From positions 689,769-753,768 of the forward strand of contig MU001504.1 of NCBI GenBank assembly GCA_010093485.1: a DNA stretch of 64,000 nt, read 5' to 3'. Each line of letters opens with the position of its first letter. The first letter of the stretch is position 1. Of the stretch, positions 9,823-18,947 are shown piece after piece. This DNA is from Karstenula rhodostoma CBS 690.94 (taxonomy: Eukaryota; Ascomycota; Dothideomycetes; Pleosporales; Didymosphaeriaceae). Below the pieces are notes generated by a model. It saw only the letters and a program-made list of their open reading frames with translations. It was not told the origin of the DNA and did no database searches. Made by a program: the position numbers and the translations under genes.

Positions 9823-10981
9823 ATGTCGCCGCCCGCCATCATCGCGCCTTCCATTCTATCCGCCGACTTCGCAGAGCTGGGCAAAGCATGCGCTGATACC
9901 ATCCATCAGGGCGCCGATTGGCTTCATGTCGGTCTCCAAAAATTCACGCGTGCGCGTGCGTAGAACAGCCCTGACGCGTTCCAGGTAGACATCATGGACG
10001 GCCACTTCGTCCCGAACATGACCTTCGGTGCCCCAGTCGTCACCAAGGTCCGCTCCCACGTCGAACGTCCTGCTGCCGCCCATGGCCGCGGCACTTTCGA
10101 CTGCCACATGATGATTGCTGAGCCCAAGCGGTGGGTCCGCGACTTCAAGAAGGCCGGCTGCGATCTATACTGCTTCCACTACGAGGCCGCAGTCGATTCG
10201 ACTGCCGCCGACTCGCCCTCGGGCACCTCCTCCTCGAAGACTTCGCCCAAGGAGCTGATCAGATTCATACATAGCGAAGGCCTGCAGGCTGGCATCGCGA
10301 TAAAGCCAAAGACGCCCGTGGATGTGCTCTGGGAAATTCTGGACAACCCTGTGAAGGAGGAAGTACCTGACGTAAGTGAATACGTTCCCATCTGCCTCTA
10401 TCAATGGTCGATAAGGAGTGCCGGTTTTCGACAAGGGGTTTTGGGATGCGCGGCGGCCTAGAAGGCGGCTGTTGTTCTTGGCTCATAGGGCTGGGAACGA
10501 CCGTTCAGTCAGCCAGCGCTTAAGCATGCGAACATTGCACCTTTGACGCCTCGCTACCCTCTCATTCCCTACAAAAGGAGACTACTTCCGACACCCAATG
10601 CTGTTTGGAGCTAGCTAACACACCCCGGCATACGATGACTCTTCTACCCGCTGGCGTTTCGTTCCACCATAGCTTCACGGCAGATCCACAAACAGCTTGG
10701 CTAACTTACGATAGATGGTTCTCGTCATGACGGTCGAGCCCGGCTTCGGCGGCCAATCGTTCATGGCCGACCAGCTTCCCAAGGTCACAGCGCTCCGCCA
10801 GAAATATCCCAACATGCACATCGAGGTCGACGGCGGCTTGTCTGAGAAGACTATCGACCAGGCAGCAGACGCCGGCGCTAACGTCATTGTTGCAGGAAGC
10901 GCTGTATTCGGGGCAGCTGACCCAGGACAAGTCATCAAGAAGCTCAGGGAGGCAGTCGAATCGAGAAGAGGCAAGCTATGA
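9823..10981 (+). CDS. RPE1: Ribulose-phosphate 3-epimerase
   Basis: Interconverts ribulose 5-phosphate and xylulose 5-phosphate in the pentose phosphate pathway, in the cytosol. Three exons: 9823-9927, 9985-10371, 10715-10981; 252 residues. Signatures in order: [16 protein letters not shown], then [19 protein letters not shown] (metal-binding His and Asp), FDCHMMI (second metal His), and [16 protein letters not shown] followed by IEVDGGL near the C-terminus (catalytic Asp and phosphate-binding Gly). A Ser/Thr-rich insert (residues about 84-98) is usual in filamentous fungi. Intron 1 can be cut at two GT/AG pairs shifted by four bases that give the same protein (exon 1 ending 9927 or 9931). 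Intron 2 is 343 nt, much longer than the others in the window. The ATG is preceded by a favourable CCGCC context. Confidence 0.93.
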
Positions 10982-11365
10982 GCAATGTGTGTTGTGGACT
11001 TGATATGTATGTGAACGCCGCCCATGAATTGACGAGGAGAGATAGACAAAAGTAGTATGAAATCAACAATCTGCAACACTTTTACATAGTTAAAATCCAA
11101 ATCGATGTGAGTTGGAATACCAACTTAGAAACATAATGCTCGTTTGCACATTGCAACCGAACCTTCCGAATAAAGCGTCAGTGCCAGTCGAAGGTGCAGG
11201 TGAAAGTGCGAGCACGTGATGTCGGCAAAAATCCGGAAGATGCAAGCGCGACCCCACGCGGTCTGAGCTCGACTTGCAGCCCCGAGCTTCGCGATATTGA
11301 CGACCGCTTCGACGTCAGCACAACCACGATTGCGCGTGCGCCCACTCTACTCGTCTGTCGCAAAC
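10982..11365. other. Intergenic, RPE1 to LSM2
   Basis: 384 bases containing the 3' UTR of the epimerase gene and the promoter/5' UTR of LSM2, on the same strand. Nothing else recognised. Confidence 0.5.
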
Positions 11366-11866
11366 ATGCTATTCTTCAGGTATGTCCAGCAATGTCGGCC
11401 TGCTTTGCACGTCGAACGCGTACTGCGCCGTTCAATGTGACCAGGAAACGACTGGGATCCTGGGGCGACTACCCTGAACGACAGCAACTACTAACGGTTA
11501 CTGCGCATAGCTTTTTCAAGACGCTCGTCGACTCAGAAATCACCGTCGAACTCAAGAACGAAGTGTGCATACGCGGGACGTTGAAGAGCGTGGATCAGTA
11601 CCTGAACATCAAGTTGGACAATGCAGAGGCAACAGACGAGCTGAGGTGGCCACATCTGGTACGCTGCAATGAATCGTCGCAATTTGGAGATGAGTGGGCG
11701 CAATAGTGCCAATCTTGCTAACCATGCGCAGTGCTCTACCAAAGACATGTTCATTCGAGGCTCTGTCGTCCGCTACGTACACCTGCCCAGCGGCGCCGTC
11801 GACACAGCACTACTGGAGGATGCGACCAGGAGAGAGGCGGAATCTGCGAAGAACAAGGCGAAGTGA
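11366..11866 (+). CDS. LSM2: U6 snRNA-associated Sm-like protein LSm2
   Basis: Component of the nuclear LSm2-8 ring that binds the U6 snRNA 3' end and of the cytoplasmic LSm1-7 ring for mRNA decay. Three exons: a 14-nt first exon 11366-11379 (encoding MLFF plus two bases), 11511-11658 and 11732-11866; 98 residues, the usual family length. Sm1 motif: ELKNEVCIRGTLKSVDQYLN with the RNA-contacting DQYLN loop; Sm2 motif: DMFIRGSVVRYVHLP. The N-terminus MLFFSFFKTLV agrees with the strongly conserved LSm2 start. Intron 1 (131 nt) has a perfect ACTAAC branch point, and the tiny first exon is recognised because the joined reading recovers that conserved N-terminus. The C-terminal Ala/Lys tail is variable in the family. 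Confidence 0.95.
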
Positions 11867-12782
11867 AATGGCTATGGCACTTGGATAGACTAGCGTAAGC
11901 CATGGCGCCCGCCGACGCTGCTCGCAACAAAGAAGAAGTGCAGAAGCAGGGAATCGACACCACCGACGACTGGAGTCGAGCAGTCAAGGAAGAAGAGGGA
12001 ACTGTGGTCACCGTACTATCACTGACACAAAGGGCGATGATGGCTGAGTGTTGACGCGCCAGGCGCCAGTTGAGCATGAAATATACCCAATGAATAACGG
12101 TCGCTTTTGGACGCAGTCACACCCTCTTCCCTACATTGCTTTATCTCGCTCGCCCTTGCCCTTTCTCTAGCTGCGCGCCACCCTCAAATACTTCGGGCAA
12201 GTTTTGAGCGTGTTGTCTTGGATTGCATATCGTGGATGGTTGTTTCCGGCCTGAGCTTGAGACACGGGGCTCCGATCACCGTCCGGGGACCACTCAACAC
12301 GCTTCCACTTTTAATACAGCTATGATCTGCATTGTATCATTTCTTTTCATATCGAGAACATGCACAGCGGAGGTCTCGTCACAGCCCGTGACGAGTCCTT
12401 CATATGGATCCTTTGCGAGCCGTCTCAGCCCCAGTGGACCAATGATGCTGATCACCATCGAAGCTGTCTGTTTGGTTCCGAACTCGCCGAATATGGCCTT
12501 TTTGTCACATAGGTGTGACCCATGATGTCGGGCATGCGAGCGGCGTTTGCAACGAACAGGGTGTGGTCGTCTGTCATTCGGCGCGAGCCATGGCTACCCC
12601 TCATGATTGATGGAAAGCTGTCTTCAGGTGCTCAGCTCCATCACCTTGCATTTTAGACTTACTTTTTCAAGCCGGGCTATATATCCATGCCATCTATTCC
12701 TCTCTCTTTCCTTAATTCGAGACCCGCAGTCAGTGCTTCACACGCTCTTTAAGCGGCAGCGCGACAACGTGGCATTGCTACC
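11867..12782. other. Intergenic with one small open frame
   Basis: 916 bases between LSM2 and the next plus-strand gene. A 50-codon ATG frame at 11902-12054 starts MAPADAARNKEEVQKQG and is rich in charged residues; it lies 35 bases after the LSM2 stop and may simply be its 3' UTR. No domain, so I do not call it a gene. Nothing else recognised. Confidence 0.4.
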
Positions 12783-14061
12783 ATGGAAGCAGCGGTACAC
12801 TTCAGTTCCACTCTTTCCGTTGCGGTACCTTCAACGCTGGTTACGAGCTTCGTGAGTGGAGGGGACGTATCTTTGGGCAGCAGAGGCGGGAGTGGCAGTG
12901 AGTGTTGCTAGCAAACATTCTATGTGCTCTGCTAACATCATCGGCACGCAGTATTTAGTCACCAACCTTCTCTCATTCAAGGTTAGCGGTCGCCTCGTTT
13001 TCGTTCTTTGCGTCCCTGAGGCTCACCTGTGGACCACGAACATAGTGAGAGACGTCACAATCTCCGGCCCAGTCTTCATCGTCGGCACGGATGACATCTT
13101 CCTGCCAAGCGGTTGGATCACTGTCATTGGCACACCGTCGAACCACAACTCTCAAGGGGCCTCGCCTGGCAGTTCAGTTCCTCAGATCAGCGCCCCTGTT
13201 CTTGCAACAGCAGGAGAACCCGTGCAGACTTCCATAAGTCCAATCGTGACCCCGAGCCCAGTTCCGAATGCAGTACCTCAACTAGGAGCCGAGCCTACTC
13301 TTAGCGACCCTACAGGTCCATGTTCTATCAATACTGCTCCGCCGGGTGTGTGTACCTTTGCTTGACAACACCAATTGCTCTGTACTAAAACAGCTACAGA
13401 TCAACAGCAGTCATCTTATGAGGAGTGCCAGAGAACGATAGCGCCGGGCGGGATCTGCTGTATCCCTGGCGTACCAGACCCATCAGATGTTCCCAGTAAA
13501 ACGACTGCGAGCACTCCAGCCTCCGCACCCGCTTCACCAACTAGCACCCCATCCTCTTCATCAACTAGCATCCCATCTTCTTCGTCGACAGTGACATCGA
13601 AATCCCTGACCACACCGACAACACCGCCAGCCCCGTCCACCCTCCCGCCCACATCCACACCTCCGGCCTCCTCGGCTCCCGCGTCCGAACCCTCCGCCCC
13701 TGCGCCCATGCCCACAGCAATCGTGCCACCCAAACACAAAACGCCCATTCTCCCCGTTCTCATCCCCTGCTCCCTCGCCGCCGCCGGCATCGTCGCCTTC
13801 GGCATTTGGTGCACCGTCTGGCGCAGCCGCGGACCGCCACACCAACCGCCGCCATCCGTTGATATGGCACCCAGGGTCGTCAACAGTCAGAAGGTGTTTG
13901 AGGCGGGCAACTTTGCGGGGGCGGAAGCGTTCGAGAAGGGTATTGAGGAGATGGGAAGGAAGGAGAAGGTGAGTGATGAGGGAAGTGGGAGGTGGAAGGG
14001 GGGATATCGGAAGTATAGGGAGAGTGGGACTGGTAGTGGGCTTTTGGGGAAGAGGGCATGA
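12783..14061 (+). CDS. Single-pass membrane protein, Ser/Thr/Pro-rich, unknown function
   Basis: Proposed exons 12783-12851, 12952-13345, 13394-14061; about 376 residues. The last junction is well supported: it joins SINTAPP to ATDQQQSSYEEC in frame, with donor GTGTGT and acceptor ACAG. The ectodomain has a small Cys group (PCSIN, YEECQRTIAPGGICCIPG), then a long Ser/Thr/Pro linker typical of O-mannosylated wall-spanning stalks. One transmembrane helix follows (ILPVLIPCSLAAAGIVAFGI, ending in CTVWRSR), then a basic cytoplasmic tail rich in Gly/Lys/Arg. I do not recognise a named family. The N-terminal exon is the least certain part; the extracellular side is inferred from the stalk and the positive-inside rule. 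It sits next to a second protein of the same general design. Confidence 0.55.
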
Positions 14062-14652
14062 GGGAGGTGCGGTAGGAGGGTGTGAGTATTTGTGCACGTT
14101 GGTCATCGTGGGTGCCTAAGTGGGAGGGATAGATGGGTGGGTTTTGAGCGGGTCTTATTCATGGGATACTGAATGGACCGAGGGGTGGTGAACGCTGATG
14201 GGTGCTTCTTATTCTGTCGAAATGGGTTTCACTCAGGTTATATCATTGGACATTTAATTAGCTTTCTTCCAAATATGGCTACCTTCCGGTATCGGTTATA
14301 GACTCGTTGCCTGTTCACACGGTTTGAAGCACGCTTATTCAGCTGATAATGCCGTAACACAGGAGCGTTTGACCTTAACCACAACATGCAAGGCAGTTTG
14401 TCCATTCGTGCCCGCATACGTTCTTCGCCGCCGAAGTCGGCACGGTTCCAGCTCACTGGACGGTCTTGCTGGCTTTGCACGAGCAACGCCTCAGTACGGG
14501 TTCTTCATTCACTTTCAGAGATTGCGTACCTTCGCAGCGATACCTCGCTTAATAACGGCTGTATTACTCTCCACAGACACGCCGCCCTCTTCTCTTTCTC
14601 TGCGTTGTTGCTACCGAACTCTCGCGCTCCACCGCAAGCCTCGCTTTTCAGC
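14062..14652. other. Intergenic between two single-pass membrane genes
   Basis: 591 bases on the plus side between two tandem genes of similar architecture. Open frames here are extensions of, or alternatives to, the downstream gene's frame; no separate gene, repeat or RNA recognised. Confidence 0.45.
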
Positions 14653-15686
14653 ATGAGCGATAAAGTCACGTCGATACCTGGCCTCGGTGTTCGCACCTAT
14701 CCGGGTCCTACGTTTTCAACACCAGACCCGTGTTGGTATTCGGAAAGTGTGGTATTCTGTGCACTCACCACTTCGACTACAGTACAACCTTCAACTTTAT
14801 CTCTTCTGTCGGCTTCCACGATACCCGCTTTGGCGACTCTATCAACCTCAATCTATGGACCAGTTTCGATGACTGAAGCACCCGCGGCGCCCCCTAAAGG
14901 CTCGGCCGGGCCGGTCAACGTGGAGCGGCCATCAGCAGGCTGCGATGGGATCAAAGTGAACTCTACATGTGTTCTGTGGCAGTACTGGCTGGATATGTAC
15001 AACGAAGCCTTCCCACCATCGGGTCACCCAAAGCCGCAGCCCGGCATCCTGTTCCAGACACCGGACCTAGATATCCGCGGACCGAGCTCTGGGTGCAATG
15101 GATTTGTGATCAACAATTTCTGCTTGAGGATGGCTGATGTGTTGGCTACGCTGGAGGATAGGCCGACGAATACTTCTGCCGCTTTGGCAACAGCTACAGC
15201 TGTGGGTCTTTCCTTCGTGCCTCAAGTACAATCTCAGTGCTGACAATCCTACAGCGCGACCCTGCACTCGCCCCACCCCCACTCAAACCCACATCCAGCC
15301 CCAAACTTGGCTTCATCGCCATCCCGATCGTTGTCATCCTCGTTGCCGTCCTCAGCGGCTACTTCTTCTGGCGCCGGCGGGCGCTGAAGAAAGCTTCTTC
15401 AACTGCCGCGCGCCCTCAGCCACCGAGTCCAAATCCCATCGGCGACATCGCGCGACTCTACGGGCCACCATCTCCCACCGTAGAGCAAGATCCACGGGCA
15501 TCGCTGTACGGGGAGAGTTCGCAGGGAGGGAGGTATCTGTGGAACGGGGTCAAGATCTTTGATTCGAGACATGCGAGGAAGGAGAGGGAGAGGGAGAGGG
15601 ACATAGCGATGAGGAGTGTGGGGGTGGAGCAGGGGCCAAGTGTTGCGGCGAGGAAGGAGTGGTGGGATAAGGATCTTTTGATCTAA
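14653..15686 (+). CDS. Single-pass membrane protein with two Cys-containing repeats, unknown function
   Basis: Two exons 14653-15225 and 15255-15686 (29-nt intron with GCTGAC branch and CTACAG acceptor, unusually short); 334 residues. The ectodomain carries two similar segments, RPSAGCDGIKVNSTCVLWQY and GPSSGCNGFVINNFCLRMAD, each with C-x-G-x9-C-like spacing, suggesting an internal duplication. A Pro-rich linker leads to a transmembrane helix (LGFIAIPIVVILVAVLSGYF) with FWRRRALKK stop-transfer and a cytoplasmic tail containing a RKERERERDI charged run. The start at MSDKVTSIPGLG was chosen as the ATG nearest to the conserved-looking region; the frame is open further upstream, so a longer N-terminus (perhaps with a signal peptide) is possible. 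No named family recognised. Confidence 0.55.
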
Positions 15687-17041
15687 AGGTGGGGCGGGTG
15701 GGTAGGGGGTTCATTGCCCTCGAAGAGATGTGAGTAATCGGTCTGAGCAGGAACAGAAAGTGTCGCTGTCGAGGGGTTGTATTGGCGACTCGGTTCTCGG
15801 CTGGCTTTATGAGGTCTGTATGACACTTTTAATGGGTAATCTTCTTTCTTTTACACCGTCACCTAATGTACACAAATAGTCTGAAGACATAATGCATCGA
15901 AGCCACGGCGGACATTTGAAACAGTATTTCGGAACAAGTGTACGTCAGCTGGTGCTAAAATTTTGGTAACAGTAATTCCTCAACCAAACTCCGAACTAGC
16001 GACCCTTGTATGGGTAAAGTACTGCGCGATGTCTTTTTTTATAACCGAGATTCCTGTCCATCTGTCACGCGCGCCCTCATCTCTCCAGACGAGGCCAACA
16101 TTCAACTCAAAATGCCGATTTGTTCTTTGAACGAATTCTTCGAAATCATTGCAAATCCTGCTGTTGTTTGTTATAGTTGCCCGTTTCATGGTGATAGGTG
16201 GCTCGTTTGTGCTCATCTCTATCAGGCTTTCTTGTCATTTCCTTCTTTCCACCAACGACCCCAGGTTGTCCTCCTGCTTCCTCATCACAGTCACAACGGT
16301 TTGAGGTTAGCCAACTCTTCGTTGATAACGTCTAATTCCATGTCCAGTGGACAGTTCCTCCTCTGGCATGCCGGGAGCGTAGTTTGGAACACTGTATTTC
16401 CGATTTTCCAACCAATCTTTGGCTCGTTCTAAGTCCCGTATTCTTTGCCACAATTGATGTTGGGTCTTTGCCGCTATCAAATGTTCTCCAGCTTATTAAT
16501 TAAGATTTCTAATTATGGATCAGGCACTGTATCTTAAGGAGTGAAGACGCGCCTGTTAACAGAGTAGGCAGTTAGCCTTTTATCCGCATAGCAAGCGTTG
16601 TATGGTCCAGGAGTGTTTCAATCAAAGTGAGGTACTACTCCGAGACTGCGCCTAACTACATGGATCACCAGTGCACTTCACCCGTCATTTCATTTGGAAC
16701 CTTGCGTTACGCTGGTCGATGCTTCCCACGCACGTTTGCTTTCGTTTGTCAATGCCTCCCACCTACTTTGCTTTCGTCTGTCGATGCTTCCCACTTACTT
16801 TTGCTTTCGTTTGTCGATCCTTCCTCATACATGTTCAGGCGTAGACGTTGAAGCCCCACATGCATTAGCGCGAGGTCTACCCTCGGCTCAGGGACACGAC
16901 TACAGGTACCCGCGTGGGGCCCGCCTTTCGATCCTCCTCAGCTCACCCGAACCACTCTCTTGGTATCCTCAACCATCCACCTGGGTCCATAATTCTCCGT
17001 CTCACCAACGCCACCACGTCGATCGCCTTGGTAGTCGCACA
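15687..17041. other. Intergenic, contains a 33-bp tandem repeat
   Basis: 1.36 kb between the single-pass membrane gene and the carboxylesterase. Apart from the tandem repeat at 16715-16830 I see no gene; the frame of the esterase is open upstream of its ATG, but the sequence there is repeat-derived. Confidence 0.5.
16715..16830. repeat. 33-bp direct tandem repeat, about 3.5 copies
   Basis: Units begin at 16715, 16748, 16780 and (partial) 16813; each starts GTCGATGCTTCCCAC or a close variant and ends TTTGCTTTCGT. The units differ at a few positions and one is 32 bp. It lies about 210 bp upstream of the carboxylesterase start and so may fall in its promoter or 5' UTR. Confidence 0.8.
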
Positions 17042-18735
17042 ATGGCGACAGATACACTGCACCACCCCACATTGAATTGCACCATCCGCGGTAAACCTTC
17101 AATATCAACAGTGCAATTCCGGAACCTCAAATATGCGACGATACCTCGAAGATGGCAGGATTCGGTGATCAACGACGAGTTAAGTCGCGATGCGGACGGC
17201 GTCTATGATGCAACTCAGCTCGGCCCATCATGTCCCTTCGACCGCGCGGCGCAGGCATGGGACCTCACTCTCGTCGGAAACGTCGTCATGCCAATGGAAG
17301 GCGGGATTCAAGAACCCATGGACGAGTTTTCATGTCTGCAAGTCAACGTCACCGTACCCCAGACCCATCTTGAAAAAGCGGCTCAAGGCGAGCAACTACC
17401 TGTGTTTGTCTGGGTGCACGGCGGCGGCTTGAGCTTCGGCAGCAACAACTGGCCCCAGTACGATCTTACTCGCTTCGTGGAGCGCAGTGTTGAGATTGGA
17501 AAGCCGGTTATTGGCGTGGCGATCAACTACCGCGTTGGCATTTTGGGCTTTCTGGCGAGCAAAGAGTTGGGTATCGACGGTAACTTTGGGTACAAAGACC
17601 AAGTGGTGGCATTCCAGTGGATCAAGAAACATATCGCAGGCTTTGGCGGTGACCCCAATCGAATTACAGCCTCGGGAGAGTCTGCGGGTGGAATCTCGCT
17701 GTCGACGCTGCTCTGCGTGGATACTGGAGGCGAAGCACTGTTCGAGAAAGTCGTAATCATGAGTGGAGACGCAACTTTGCGGAAGTCAAGAGTCAGGTCC
17801 TGGCATGATTTGATGTATCAGGACCAGCTAAAGCTACTTGGCCTCGACCAGATGGAGGTGGAGCAGAGAAAGACACAACTCAGAGAACTGGATCCAATGG
17901 AGATGGTCAAGGAGCTCCCCATAGCACAACATTACTGCGCCTGTGTCGACGGGAATTTTCTGAAAGAGAACATCTCGCTTGATCTAATGGCTGATGGGTC
18001 GCGAGGGGTGCATAAGCCTACTTGGTGTAAAGAACTTGTGATTGGCGACACTCGGCACGATGTAAATGCATTGCTTCCCTTGTCCTCTTCAAATATTGTC
18101 TAACTGACTCGCAGGGCACCATCCTTCACGGTAGAGTCCTAACCCTCCCCAAAGCTTTCGAAAACCTGGAAGCTTCCTGCGCACAGCATCTCACCGAGTC
18201 CGAAACCACCACCCTCTTTTCCACATATAACCTGCCTGCCTCCACCCGAGAGCCGCAACACCGCAGTCTCAACGAGCTTATTTCCGACTTGCGCTTCTAC
18301 CTTCCTACCCTCGCAGCTCATTCCGGGTGGAAATTCGCATTCCCGACCGAACGTAGCTCTAGGTATCACTTCCATGTGCCTAACCCAGTGAAGGGTGAAT
18401 TCACGGATTTGGCCTCGCACGAACTCGATGTCGCCTTGCTCCTCCAGAACTATGCAGAGCATTTGGATGAGGCGACGAATAATGCAGGAACGCAGATGAC
18501 GGATAAGTGGATCAAGTTCGTATGCGGTGGACCTTGGAGTGAGCCCGGAAAGATAGTCGTCGTTGGAGCACGTGGGATTGTCCAAATGGATGAAGATCAG
18601 TACGATCGCGAATACCGAGGAGGTAATGGGAAAATGCTTTTAGATCTGGGCTTGTATAAATGCTTCAGAGTTGCAGAGGGTTGGCAGGGCGTTCGCGCTG
18701 ATATTGAGGAGAATGCCACAAGCAGCAGGCCATGA
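17042..18735 (+). CDS. Type-B carboxylesterase / lipase-like alpha/beta hydrolase
   Basis: Two exons 17042-18061 and 18115-18735 (53-nt intron, branch CTGAC); 546 residues, normal for the family. Oxyanion-hole motif VFVWVHGGGLSFGS, nucleophile elbow ASGESAGGIS with Ser214, and FGYKDQVVAFQWIKKHIAGF just before it are diagnostic of the carboxylesterase type-B family. The catalytic acid is probably Asp340 in RHDGTIL, where most relatives have Glu in DEGT; the exon junction falls exactly after this codon. The catalytic His is probably His442 in ASHELD. There is no signal peptide after MATDTLHHP, so it should be intracellular, unlike secreted feruloyl or cholinesterase-like relatives. Substrate unknown. 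A tandem repeat lies just upstream. Confidence 0.85.
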
Positions 18736-18947
18736 TTGTGTAGTTGCAATGTCCAAGCGATAGAATGAGCGTGGCTGGTATGGCGAATGTTGGATGCACA
18801 TCTGGGCATATGTCGGAGTGCTCGCAGCATATGCATATGTCCTTCAACGGCAGATAACGAATTAACGAAACACCACTGATAGAAATGACCCCCAAGGTCT
18901 TGAAATGGATACTTTGGACATACTTGAAAACGGATTCAACAGGCAAT

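Noticed and set aside
11902..12054. 50-codon ATG frame right after LSM2
   Set aside because: Short, charged, no family; most simply explained as LSM2 3' UTR.
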